The position numbers and the translations under genes were made by a program. A DNA stretch of 23,715 nucleotides, taken from the NCBI RefSeq assembly GCF_002015075.1, contig NZ_MUXZ01000002.1:1-23715 (forward strand). Reading direction: 5' to 3'. This DNA comes from Canicola haemoglobinophilus. Lineage in GTDB: Bacteria; Pseudomonadota; Gammaproteobacteria; Enterobacterales; Pasteurellaceae. Below the pieces are notes generated by a model that saw only the letters and a program-made list of their open reading frames with translations, ran no database searches and was not told where the DNA came from. Of the stretch, positions 6,349 through 12,920 are shown in pieces; the stretch's first letter is position 1, and every line of letters starts with the position of its first letter.

Positions 6349-7914
6349 ATGAGTAGAATCGTAGATATTCATGGTAATCCATTTAAGTTTAACGACGAAG
6401 TGCAAACGGAAAATGATAGCCGTTTGGCAATGTTACAAAAACATTATTCAGAGCATCCTGTTTCTGGACTTTCGCCTATGCGTGCTGCACATATTTTAAG
6501 AGCGGCAGAGTTAGGAGATTTAGTAGCTCAAGCCGAACTTGCAGAAGATATGGAAGAAAAAGATGCCCATTTGCAATCAGAGCTAGGTAAAAGACGCTCA
6601 GCTTTGCTTACGGTAGATTGGCAAATTCAACCGCCAACCAGTGCTAGTGCAGCAGAAATTCGTGATGCGGAAATGTTAGATGAAATCTTACGTGATGCCA
6701 CTTGGTTTGATGATTGTATTTTTGATGCCACAGATGCCATTTTAAAGGGTTTTAGTTGTCAGGAAATTCAATGGGAGCCTAATTTAATTGGTGGGCTAAA
6801 ACTTATTCGTAATGTGCAATGGCGTGATCCAGCTTGGTTTATGACACCGACTGAACAACGCAACAGCTTACGTTTGCGTGATGGTTCAGTTACAGGTATT
6901 GAGTTACAAAAATTTGGTTGGATTACGCATATTGCGAAAGCAAAAACAGGCTATCTTTCTCGCATTGGTTTGGTAAGAACATTAGTGTGGCCGTTTCTTT
7001 ATAAAAACTATTCAGCACGAGATTTTGCCGAATTTTTGGAGATTTATGGCTTACCTATGCGATTGGGTAAATATCCTGAAGGAGCAACGCCAACAGAGAA
7101 GAATACGCTTTTGCGTGCAGTAATGAGTATTGGACATAACGCAGGGGGAATTATTCCTCGTGGTATGGAGATTGAATTTCAGAATGCAGCTGATGGTGAC
7201 AGTTCATCATTTATGGCAATGATTGAATGGGCTGAAAAATCCATGTCTAAGGCGATTTTAGGGGGGACATTAACCTCACAAGCAGATGGTGCAACCTCAA
7301 CTAACGCTTTAGGTAATGTACATAATGAAGTGCGGTCAGAATTGCGTGATGCTGATTTAAAACGCCTACAAGCGACTTTAACCAGAGATTTAATTTATCC
7401 ACTCTATGCATTGAACTGTAAGTCTTTTAATGATGCACGCCGCATTCCTCGCTTAGAATTTGATGTATCCGAAAGCGAGGATATTAACAGCTTTGCTGAT
7501 GGATTAAATAAGCTAGTGGATATTGGTTTTAAAATCCCTGCACAATGGGCGCATGATAAATTACAAGTGCCGATTGCCTCTGATAACGAACCAATTTTAG
7601 AACGTAAAACGCCAGCAGACCCTACTGCACTTTTATCTGCCAAAGCTAGTCCTAAAGGCTTTGCGGTGCTTTCTGCACGTCCTGATCCTGATGACTTGCT
7701 TGATGAGTTAGAGCCAACGCCAGAGCAATATCAAGAGGTGATTGATCCAATGTTAAAGCCTGTTGTTGAGGCATTGCAAACGTGCGGTTATGAATTTGCT
7801 CAAGAGCGTATTGCGACACTTTATGCAGATTTAGATGATAGTGCTTTTGAGCAATTACTTACTCGTGCGATTTTTGTCAGTGATTTGTTGGGGCGTTTAA
7901 ATGGCGGACGTTAA
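6349..7914 (+). CDS. Portal protein (Mu gp29, DUF935)
   Basis: The 521-residue protein is recognisable as DUF935 by M-x-R-I-V-D-I-H-G-N-P-F at the start, the H-L-Q-S-E-L-G-K-R-R-S-A-L segment, the G-F-S-C-Q-E-I-Q-W region and the I-L-G-G-T-L-T-S-Q-A-D-G motif. It forms the dodecameric DNA gateway at one capsid vertex. ATG 6349 has GGAG at 6338-6341 with 7-base spacing; the in-frame TTG at 6331 lies inside the terminase gene and is less likely. The C-terminal part contains two A-x-L-S-A peptides (427-431 and 439-443) like those repeated in the protease/scaffold, so its last roughly 80 residues may be removed during head maturation (inference). It overlaps MuF by 14 bases. Confidence 0.93.
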   Translation: MSRIVDIHGNPFKFNDEVQTENDSRLAMLQKHYSEHPVSGLSPMRAAHILRAAELGDLVAQAELAEDMEEKDAHLQSELGKRRSALLTVDWQIQPPTSASAAEIRDAEMLDEILRDATWFDDCIFDATDAILKGFSCQEIQWEPNLIGGLKLIRNVQWRDPAWFMTPTEQRNSLRLRDGSVTGIELQKFGWITHIAKAKTGYLSRIGLVRTLVWPFLYKNYSARDFAEFLEIYGLPMRLGKYPEGATPTEKNTLLRAVMSIGHNAGGIIPRGMEIEFQNAADGDSSSFMAMIEWAEKSMSKAILGGTLTSQADGATSTNALGNVHNEVRSELRDADLKRLQATLTRDLIYPLYALNCKSFNDARRIPRLEFDVSESEDINSFADGLNKLVDIGFKIPAQWAHDKLQVPIASDNEPILERKTPADPTALLSAKASPKGFAVLSARPDPDDLLDELEPTPEQYQEVIDPMLKPVVEALQTCGYEFAQERIATLYADLDDSAFEQLLTRAIFVSDLLGRLNGGR

Positions 7915-9247
7915 TGATCTTGATATGGGCTATGTGCTACGTCTTGAGCCAAAATTGGCGGTAGATTATCTCAAAGCCAAAGGCTATAACATTACATGGA
8001 ACTGGCAAGAGCAATTAGAAGAGGCTCATGCAAGGGCTTTTACGGTAGCAAAAGCCACTCGTACAGAAATTTTAGAAACCTTGCATCAGGCAACTGTTCA
8101 GGCGATTGAGCAAGGGATTTCTGAGCGTGATTTTATTAAAAACCTGACACCAAAATTGCAAGAATTAGGTTGGTGGGGTAAACAAGTCGTTGTTGATAGT
8201 AAGGGCAATGCGGAGCAAGTTCAACTTGGTTCTCCTCGCCGTTTACGCACGATTTTACGCACCAACAAAATCACAGCCTATCACGCAGGTAGATACGCTT
8301 CACAAATGGAAAATGCCGATGAACAACCTTATTGGCAATATGTAGCAGTGAAAGATAGCCGTACGAGAGCAAGTCATTTAGCCTTGCATGGTAAGGTGTA
8401 TCGCTATGATGATCCAATTTGGGAGCGGTTTTATCCACCGAATGATTGGGGTTGTCGTTGTCGTGTGCGTGCATTAAGTGAATATCATTTAGCAAGCCAA
8501 GGGCTAACAGTGAGTAATAGCCATGGGAAGATTAAAACGGACTGGGCATTAGCGGGGGTAGATAAGTCTTCAGGGGAAGAAACCCACGCTAAAATCAGTG
8601 TGTTTAATACAGGCTCTGGCACGATTAAGACGGGTGCTGGTTGGAATTATAACGTGGGTAAAGCTGCTGTTGGTTCTGATATTGCTGTATTACGAAAATT
8701 ACAACAGGTTCAAAATAGAGAATTACGGCAGCAGACTATTCAGGCAATTAATAATAGCGAGGCTCGTCACAATGCTTTTGCAAATTGGGTCAAGGCTCAT
8801 TTAGGTAAGCGAGGAGCAAGCTCAAGATATATTTCAGCGGGTATTATGACCACTGAGATTGCAGAAAAGGTTGCGGAATTATCAGGTGGAACAAAGCAGG
8901 CAGAAATGTTGTTGGTGATGAGTGAAAAGAGCTTGGAACACGCTAATAGTAAAAAGCATCATAAAGGTGGAGTTGGCTTAACAAAAGAGCAATATGCTCA
9001 ACTATCCCGAATTATTGCAGAAGAAAATCTCGTTTTACTTGATAAGTTTGAAGGACATAACAACCTGATTTATTTTAGTACTGATAGACAGATAAAAATT
9101 GTGGTTGAACCAAGAATTAATCCAAAACGGTTAAAACCAAAAGAAAATGCTGATGGGATAATTAATGCATATAAAGTCTTAAATTATCAAGATGTGTTAG
9201 AAGCAATAAAAGGAGGGCAATATGTAGTACTTAAAGGAAAACCTTAG
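7901..9247 (+). CDS. MuF minor head protein fused to a C-terminal nuclease-like toxin domain
   Basis: The 448-residue protein has three parts. Residues 1-110 are helical and portal-interacting. About 115-195 form the MuF (SPP1 gp7-like) domain, with R-T-N-K-I-T-A-Y-H-A-G-R-Y, the V-K-D-S-R-T-R-A-S-H segment and the hallmark W-G-C-R-C-R at 183-188. About 335-448 form a separate AT-richer domain: L-E-H-A-x-S-K-K-H-H at 345-354, L-T-K-E-Q-Y-A-Q-L at 360-368, Y-F-S-T-D-R at 391-396 and N-A-D-G-I-I-N-A-Y-K at 416-425. This C-terminal pattern resembles the barnase/EndoU/colicin E5-D/RelE-like nucleases found at the ends of phage MuF polymorphic toxins. MuF sits in the capsid and is thought to enter the host with DNA. 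The family assignment of the toxin part is from memory of the pattern. No immunity ORF follows; a tRNA-like element does. Confidence 0.9.
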   Translation: MADVNDLDMGYVLRLEPKLAVDYLKAKGYNITWNWQEQLEEAHARAFTVAKATRTEILETLHQATVQAIEQGISERDFIKNLTPKLQELGWWGKQVVVDSKGNAEQVQLGSPRRLRTILRTNKITAYHAGRYASQMENADEQPYWQYVAVKDSRTRASHLALHGKVYRYDDPIWERFYPPNDWGCRCRVRALSEYHLASQGLTVSNSHGKIKTDWALAGVDKSSGEETHAKISVFNTGSGTIKTGAGWNYNVGKAAVGSDIAVLRKLQQVQNRELRQQTIQAINNSEARHNAFANWVKAHLGKRGASSRYISAGIMTTEIAEKVAELSGGTKQAEMLLVMSEKSLEHANSKKHHKGGVGLTKEQYAQLSRIIAEENLVLLDKFEGHNNLIYFSTDRQIKIVVEPRINPKRLKPKENADGIINAYKVLNYQDVLEAIKGGQYVVLKGKP

Positions 9248-9252
9248 ATACC

Positions 9253-9338
9253 AAGGTGTCGTGGTGAGGGGTCGAACCTCACAATATATGCAATCATTAA
9301 TGATTACACCGCGTTACCATTTCGCCACACGACACCTT
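9253..9338 (-). tRNA. tRNA-like element, probably not a decoding tRNA
   Basis: Read on the minus strand, the segment folds as a cloverleaf. It has a canonical D-arm (TGGCGAAATGG, with T8, G10, A14, R15, G18, G19 all present) and a canonical T-arm (GGTTCGACCCC inside a 6-base stem). It departs from a true tRNA in several ways. The outer stem is 11 bases (AAGGTGTCGTG with CACGACACCTT). The anticodon position is an extended 8-base hairpin capped by TTAA, so no 7-base anticodon loop exists. One D-stem pair is A-A. No CCA end is encoded. It starts 5 bases after the MuF stop, antisense to the late operon. It could be a decayed tRNA, a tRNA mimic, or a processing signal. Confidence 0.6.
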
Positions 9339-9378
9339 AAGATAGTTGAAATTTACGCCTAGTCGGAAAAAAAGTCAA

Positions 9379-9813
9379 ATGCATTTAGAATATAAATTTG
9401 AAACCAAGGCTATTCAGGATAAATTTAAAAAATTAAAAGCCTTAGGCAAATCTGAAGGCTTAACCCGAAAAATTGCCAATGTGTTATGGCAAGAAACAGA
9501 AAAAGCCTTTGATAATGAGCGCTCTCCCGAAGGGGAAAAATGGGCGGCTTTAAATCCGAGTTATAAATTAAATCGTCATGCTAGAGGTTATGATGGTAAT
9601 ATATTGCAAGTGCGAGGCGATCTTGTGGCGAGTTTAAATATTGATTATGGCGATAGTTTTGCAGTAATCGGTGCAGCAGAGTCTTATGGGCAATATCATC
9701 AGCAAGGTACAAGCAAGATGAAAGCTCGTCCATTTTTAGGGTTGGGCGATGCTGGTGTAGAAGAAATTAAAGATATTTTAAATAAGGCTCTCAGTGGCTC
9801 GCTAAGCGATTAA
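9379..9813 (+). CDS. Virion morphogenesis protein (Mu gpG-like)
   Basis: The product of 144 residues belongs to the phage virion morphogenesis family. It starts H-L-E-Y-K-F-E-T-K-A-I, continues with helices, then R-S-P-E-G-E-K-W-A-A-L-N-P-S-Y, the L-Q-V-R-G-D-L-V-A-S-L segment, G-A-A-E-S-Y-G-Q-Y-H-Q-Q-G-T at about 105-118, and R-P-F-L-G-L-G near the end. In Mu, gpG is a head/tail completion factor. I chose ATG 9379. A TTG at 9346 in the same frame would add 11 basic residues and begin 8 bases from the tRNA-like element, so either start is possible; the earlier TAG at 9343-9345 closes the frame. The gene is followed by the longest gap in the window (220 bases). Confidence 0.88.
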   Translation: MHLEYKFETKAIQDKFKKLKALGKSEGLTRKIANVLWQETEKAFDNERSPEGEKWAALNPSYKLNRHARGYDGNILQVRGDLVASLNIDYGDSFAVIGAAESYGQYHQQGTSKMKARPFLGLGDAGVEEIKDILNKALSGSLSD

Positions 9814-9849
9814 AACAATAAACCCTAATGATGATACTAATTCAAAAAT

Positions 9850-9887
9850 TTAAACGCACTTAAACGCATTTAAACGCACCTTAAACG
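9850..9887 (+). repeat. Four TTAAACG direct repeats at helical spacing
   Basis: TTAAACG occurs at 9850-9856, 9860-9866, 9870-9876 and 9881-9887, starting 10, 10 and 11 bases apart, so all copies face the same side of the helix. The units extend to about TTAAACGCAY. The rest of the gap 9814-10033 holds a 47-base pyrimidine-rich tract (9932-9978) and the late-promoter element at 9981. I see no ORF or terminator hairpin. Phased repeats suggest cooperative protein binding (inference). Confidence 0.65.
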
Positions 9888-9980
9888 ATGTTTTAGTTTT
9901 AGATTTTCTTGTTTTGCTGTTTTTGGGGAAATTTTCTCTCTTTTTTATCCTTTTCTTTCTGACTTCCTTTCTCTTTTAAT

Positions 9981-10002
9981 GGTCTGAAACTTCACAAACT
10001 CA
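9981..10002 (+). promoter_or_regulatory. Late-promoter element, copy B (PI-like)
   Basis: GGTCTGAAAC followed by TTCACAAACTCA matches copy A at 20 of 22 positions and copy C at 20 of 22. It includes the perfect inverted repeat TGAA-AC-TTCA and a direct repeat AAACTt/AAACTC nine bases apart. It ends 31 bases before the protease/scaffold ATG, where Mu has promoter PI. Candidate -10 hexamers are CATTAT (10022-10027) and TCTTAT (10014-10019). Confidence 0.68.
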
Positions 10003-10033
10003 CATTCCCTCTTTCTTATCGCATTATGGCGAT

Positions 10034-11101
10034 ATGAAAACGACAAAAACACCTTTAGCGGTACTTACCGCTCAAATCAATCCCACAGCAGACGGTTGGC
10101 AACAGCTTTTACCGAGTGGCGAGTTTCGCTCTCGTGATGGTAGTCCAACCGATGTTCCTCATTGGTTCTTGAATGGCGAGATTGCACAGCGTCTTATTGA
10201 TAAAGTGCGGTCTTTAAAACAAGACATTCTTGTGGATTACGAACACGAAACGATTTTTAAAGCGAAACGTGGCGTAGATGCTGGGGCTGTTTTAGCGGCA
10301 GGTTGGTTTAATGCTGATGAAATCAAATGGTTTGATGATGAAGAGCGTCAAGGTTTATTTATTAAACCTCGCTGGACTGATAAAGCCTATGAACACATTA
10401 AAAAAGGTGAATTTGCGTTTTTAAGTGCCGTTTTTCCATACGACGAAAACGGTATTCCTTTAGAAATCCGAATGGCAGCACTAACCAATGATCCAGGTGT
10501 TACAGGTATGCAGCGTTTAGCGGTGCTTTCGGCAACTATTGATTCAGAAGAGGATTATCAAATGCCTGAAATTTTGCGAAAACTGTTGGCAAAACTTGGG
10601 GTAGATATTGCTGAGGGTGCGGAGGCTTCAGATGAGCAACTGCAATCCGCTTTATCTACGCTAGAAACCTTGCAAGCAGATAAAACCGCTGCCGATGAAC
10701 AGGTGGCAACCTTGAGTGCGAAAAGCACAGATGTTGATTTAAGCAAATATGTGCCGAAAGCCACTTACGATGCCACTGTACAACAATTGGCGGTGCTGTC
10801 TGCCAAAACAAACGAAACCGAAGTAGATCAGGTTATCGAAAAAGCACGCAATGAAGGCCGTGCATTAGAAGCGGAAGTAGATTACTTAAAAGGCTTTGGT
10901 AAGCAACAAGGCGTGGCTGCGTTATCTGCAATGCTGGCACAACGTCCACAAATTGCGGTGCTCTCAGCTCAACAAACGCAAACCGCAAAAGTGGAAAAAA
11001 CAGAAAATGGTGTGGCTGTCTTGTCTGCTCACGATAAAGAGGCTGCAAAATTACTTGGTATGTCTGAAGAAGATTACGCAAAAGAATTGGAGGCGAAATA
11101 A
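10034..11101 (+). CDS. Prohead protease/scaffold (Mu gpI-like)
   Basis: The 355-residue protein has a protease N-terminal half with L-P-S-G-E-F at 26-31, D-G-S-P-T-D at 35-40, I-L-V-D-Y-E-H at 65-71, A-A-G-W-F at 88-92 and F-A-F-L-S-A-V-F at 127-134. This is the Mu I-protein pattern, in which H71 and S131 are likely catalytic by family analogy. Residues 177-355 are helical, A/E/Q-rich scaffold. A-x-L-S-A peptides recur at 163-167, 225-229, 253-257, 295-299, 308-312 and 328-332, and A-V-L-T-A at 9-13; these look like self-cleavage sites. No good ribosome binding site precedes the ATG, and no other in-frame start exists upstream. The gene shares one base with the capsid gene start. An uptake signal lies at 10203-10211. 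Confidence 0.93.
   Translation: MKTTKTPLAVLTAQINPTADGWQQLLPSGEFRSRDGSPTDVPHWFLNGEIAQRLIDKVRSLKQDILVDYEHETIFKAKRGVDAGAVLAAGWFNADEIKWFDDEERQGLFIKPRWTDKAYEHIKKGEFAFLSAVFPYDENGIPLEIRMAALTNDPGVTGMQRLAVLSATIDSEEDYQMPEILRKLLAKLGVDIAEGAEASDEQLQSALSTLETLQADKTAADEQVATLSAKSTDVDLSKYVPKATYDATVQQLAVLSAKTNETEVDQVIEKARNEGRALEAEVDYLKGFGKQQGVAALSAMLAQRPQIAVLSAQQTQTAKVEKTENGVAVLSAHDKEAAKLLGMSEEDYAKELEAK
10562..11101 (+). CDS. Internal-start scaffold protein (Mu gpZ-like)
   Basis: Within the protease/scaffold gene, the in-frame ATG at 10562 (Met177) is preceded by a full Shine-Dalgarno AAGAGGA at 10548-10554 with a 7-base gap, much stronger than the signal of the full-length start. It would give a 179-residue scaffold without protease (M-P-E-I-L-R-K-L-L-A-K-L-G-V, then the helical region with five A-x-L-S-A sites). 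Mu makes an analogous separate scaffold, gpZ, from the 3' part of gene I, and lambda makes Nu3 from gene C. Start use is inferred from sequence only. Confidence 0.68.
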   Translation: MPEILRKLLAKLGVDIAEGAEASDEQLQSALSTLETLQADKTAADEQVATLSAKSTDVDLSKYVPKATYDATVQQLAVLSAKTNETEVDQVIEKARNEGRALEAEVDYLKGFGKQQGVAALSAMLAQRPQIAVLSAQQTQTAKVEKTENGVAVLSAHDKEAAKLLGMSEEDYAKELEAK

Positions 11102-12024
11102 TGGCAAATGTAACCCCAGAACTGGTCAAAGCTCTGTTTGTTGGCTTTGGTAAAAACTTTAAAGAAGGGCTTGCAAAAGCACCTAGTCAATACAGCAAAA
11201 TCGCAACGGCGGTGAAATCAACCACAGCAAGCAATACTTATGCCTGGCTTGGTCAAATGCCAGGGCTTAAAGAATGGGTGGGTGATCGTGCGATTACGGC
11301 AATTCAATCTCACGGTTATTCGATTGTGAATAAGAGCTTTGCAAGTGCGGTAGAAATTAAGCGTACTGATATTGAAGATGACAATGTAGGTGTTTATAGC
11401 CCGTTAATTGAAGAACTTGGGCGTGCTGCAGGTGAATTACCTGATGAACTGGTGTTTGGTGCATTAAAGGCTGGTTTTAAAACCGCTTGCTATGACGGGC
11501 AATATTTCTTCGATACAGACCACCCTGTAGGTGCGAATGTTGATGGCACAAGTCCTCAATCTGTGAGCAATATTACCGATGATAGCACTTCAACTACTGA
11601 GGCTGATGCTTGGTATTTATTAGATTGCTCTCGCTCACTTAAGCCGATTATTTTCCAAGAGCGTAAGCCTGCGACACCTGCATCAATTACTGATGACAGT
11701 GCGGAAAAAGTCTTTATTAAAGATGTTTATACCTATGGTGTAGATGCTCGTGCAAATGTGGGTTATGGCTTCTGGCAAATGGCACATGCGGTAAAAGGCA
11801 AACTTACCGCGGAAAACCTTTGGAAAGCGATTAAGGCGATGCGTGCGGTACAGGGTGATGGTGGTCGTCGCTTGGGCATTCGTCCAACGCATTTAGTGGT
11901 TCCTCCTCAATTGGAAGAAGCTGCTGTGAAGTTATTAGAGCGTGAATTCCGTGTGGAAGGCGGTGCTACAGTAGATAACGAATTTAAAGGTCGCTTAGAA
12001 CTTATCGTTGCAGACTATCTGTAA
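11101..12024 (+). CDS. Major capsid protein (Mu gpT-like)
   Basis: The 307-residue protein is the Mu-type major head subunit with the HK97-like fold. It starts A-N-V-T-P-E-L-V-K-A-L-F-V-G-F, continues with the Y-A-W-L-G-Q-M-P-G-L-K-E-W-V-G-D-R region at about 46-62, V-G-V-Y-S-P-L-I-E-E-L-G-R-A-A at about 97-111, and F-D-T-D-H-P-V at about 137-143. The length is normal. There is no A-x-L-S-A peptide and no obvious N-terminal delta domain, so the subunit itself is probably not cleaved at that signal. It is translated from ATG overlapping the scaffold stop by one base. An uptake-signal hairpin at 12030-12056 follows its stop and may set the level of downstream expression. Confidence 0.95.
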   Translation: MANVTPELVKALFVGFGKNFKEGLAKAPSQYSKIATAVKSTTASNTYAWLGQMPGLKEWVGDRAITAIQSHGYSIVNKSFASAVEIKRTDIEDDNVGVYSPLIEELGRAAGELPDELVFGALKAGFKTACYDGQYFFDTDHPVGANVDGTSPQSVSNITDDSTSTTEADAWYLLDCSRSLKPIIFQERKPATPASITDDSAEKVFIKDVYTYGVDARANVGYGFWQMAHAVKGKLTAENLWKAIKAMRAVQGDGGRRLGIRPTHLVVPPQLEEAAVKLLEREFRVEGGATVDNEFKGRLELIVADYL

Positions 12025-12029
12025 GCTCA

Positions 12030-12056
12030 AAAGTGCGGTGTTATCTACCGCACTTT
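12030..12056. terminator. Inverted pair of uptake signals forming a hairpin after the capsid gene
   Basis: AAAGTGCGGT (12030-12039) and ACCGCACTTT (12047-12056) form a perfect 10-base stem with a 7-base loop, 6 bases after the capsid stop. Paired uptake signal sequences often serve as terminators in Haemophilus. There is no real T tract after either arm, so it is probably an attenuator or mRNA 3'-end stabiliser, and both cores remain usable for DNA uptake. Confidence 0.7.
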
Positions 12057-12096
12057 AAATAGCGTTTAAATTGGGTTTAAAGGGAGAAAAAATGCG

Positions 12097-12504
12097 ATGT
12101 CTGATAAGCAAGATGAAAATTTGTATCAAGTGGTGGTGTTCAATAAGACGGGTAAAGAAGGCTATCGCCGTGCTGGTGTTAGTTTGCTCAAGGGGGCTAA
12201 CTTACTTAAGAATGTTACGCAAGCTCAAATTGAGCAATTCAAAGCCGATCCACGTTTGGTGTTTGGTTCGCAAGATCCGATGCCGACTGAGTCAACTGAA
12301 GAGACTGAACAACGGTTGTTATCCGAAGTCCATTCGGATCATTCGTCGCCGCAGGGGGCGAGTAATACAGCATTACCAGATGATTTAACCGTAGAGCAGA
12401 TTAAAGCGTTACTTACTGAACAGGGGGTTCATTTTAGCAAATCCGCTAAAAAAGCCGAGCTTATTGCGTTGTGGAATGCAACACAAAATGGAGCTGATAA
12501 GTAA
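12097..12504 (+). CDS. HI1506-like phage protein with C-terminal HeH/LEM-like domain
   Basis: The 135-residue product has an N-terminal region (Y-Q-V-V-V-F-N-K-T-G-K-E-G-Y-R-R-A-G, residues 10-27) shared with Mu-like prophage proteins of the HI1506 type. A low-complexity S/T/E linker spans about 68-92, and a C-terminal helix-extended-helix module lies at 97-127 (T-V-E-Q-I-K-A-L-L-T-E-Q-G, then K-S-A-K-K-A-E-L-I-A-L-W). Small HeH/SAP-like modules often bind DNA or protein; a head-completion or decoration role is inferred from its place between capsid and head-tail connectors. AGGGAG at 12081-12086 lies 10 bases upstream. An out-of-frame ATG at 12092 is closer to it and could compete. It shares one base with the next start. 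Confidence 0.8.
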   Translation: MSDKQDENLYQVVVFNKTGKEGYRRAGVSLLKGANLLKNVTQAQIEQFKADPRLVFGSQDPMPTESTEETEQRLLSEVHSDHSSPQGASNTALPDDLTVEQIKALLTEQGVHFSKSAKKAELIALWNATQNGADK

Positions 12505-12920
12505 TGTACGCTACGCAAGACAGTTTAATTAAGCGCTATACCGCTGATGTGCTTTTGTCCGTTGCCATGACAAAAGAAAGAACATTAGATGAGGCAAAAG
12601 TGCAAGAGGCATTGGAAGATGCCTCTCAAACCATTGATAGCTATCTTGCAGGACGTTACTCATTACCACTTAGACAGGTACCAGCCGTACTTGAACGTCA
12701 TTGTTGTTATATCGCACGCTATTTTCTTGAAAAGAACCGTGCCACAAATCAGTCTCGCCAAGACTATGAGGATAGCATTCGCTATTTAGAAAAAGTGGCG
12801 GCTGGCACTATCTCGCTTGGTATATCAGAGCAAGGCGAAACAGTAGAAAGTGACAATACAGCCATGATTGAATCCGCTGGTTCGGTGTGGGCTCGTGATA
12901 AATCTAAGGGGTTTATTTAA
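12504..12920 (+). CDS. Head completion/connector protein (Mu gp36, DUF1320)
   Basis: The 138-residue protein has the DUF1320 pattern: M-Y-A-T-Q-D-S-L-I-K-R-Y at the start, A-L-E-D-A-S-Q-T-I-D-S-Y-L-A-G-R-Y-S-L-P-L at about 35-55, a helical C-C-Y-I-A-R-Y-F-L segment, and Y-L-E-K-V-A-A-G-T-I-S-L-G at about 93-105. It matches Mu gp36, and its fold is related to head-tail connector proteins that dock on the portal ring after packaging. Single-base TAATG overlaps at both ends couple it to its neighbours. Nothing unusual is seen. Confidence 0.9.
   Translation: MYATQDSLIKRYTADVLLSVAMTKERTLDEAKVQEALEDASQTIDSYLAGRYSLPLRQVPAVLERHCCYIARYFLEKNRATNQSRQDYEDSIRYLEKVAAGTISLGISEQGETVESDNTAMIESAGSVWARDKSKGFI

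Noticed and set aside
9253..9338. Simple bidirectional terminator explanation for the tRNA-like element
   Set aside because: There is no T tract on either side, and the conserved D- and T-arm bases are not explained by a terminator.
12071..12388. Basic 105-residue ORF overlapping the HI1506-like gene
   Set aside because: Composition (long K/R runs, low acidity) is that of an out-of-frame reading of the real gene, which has the family match and good ribosome binding site.
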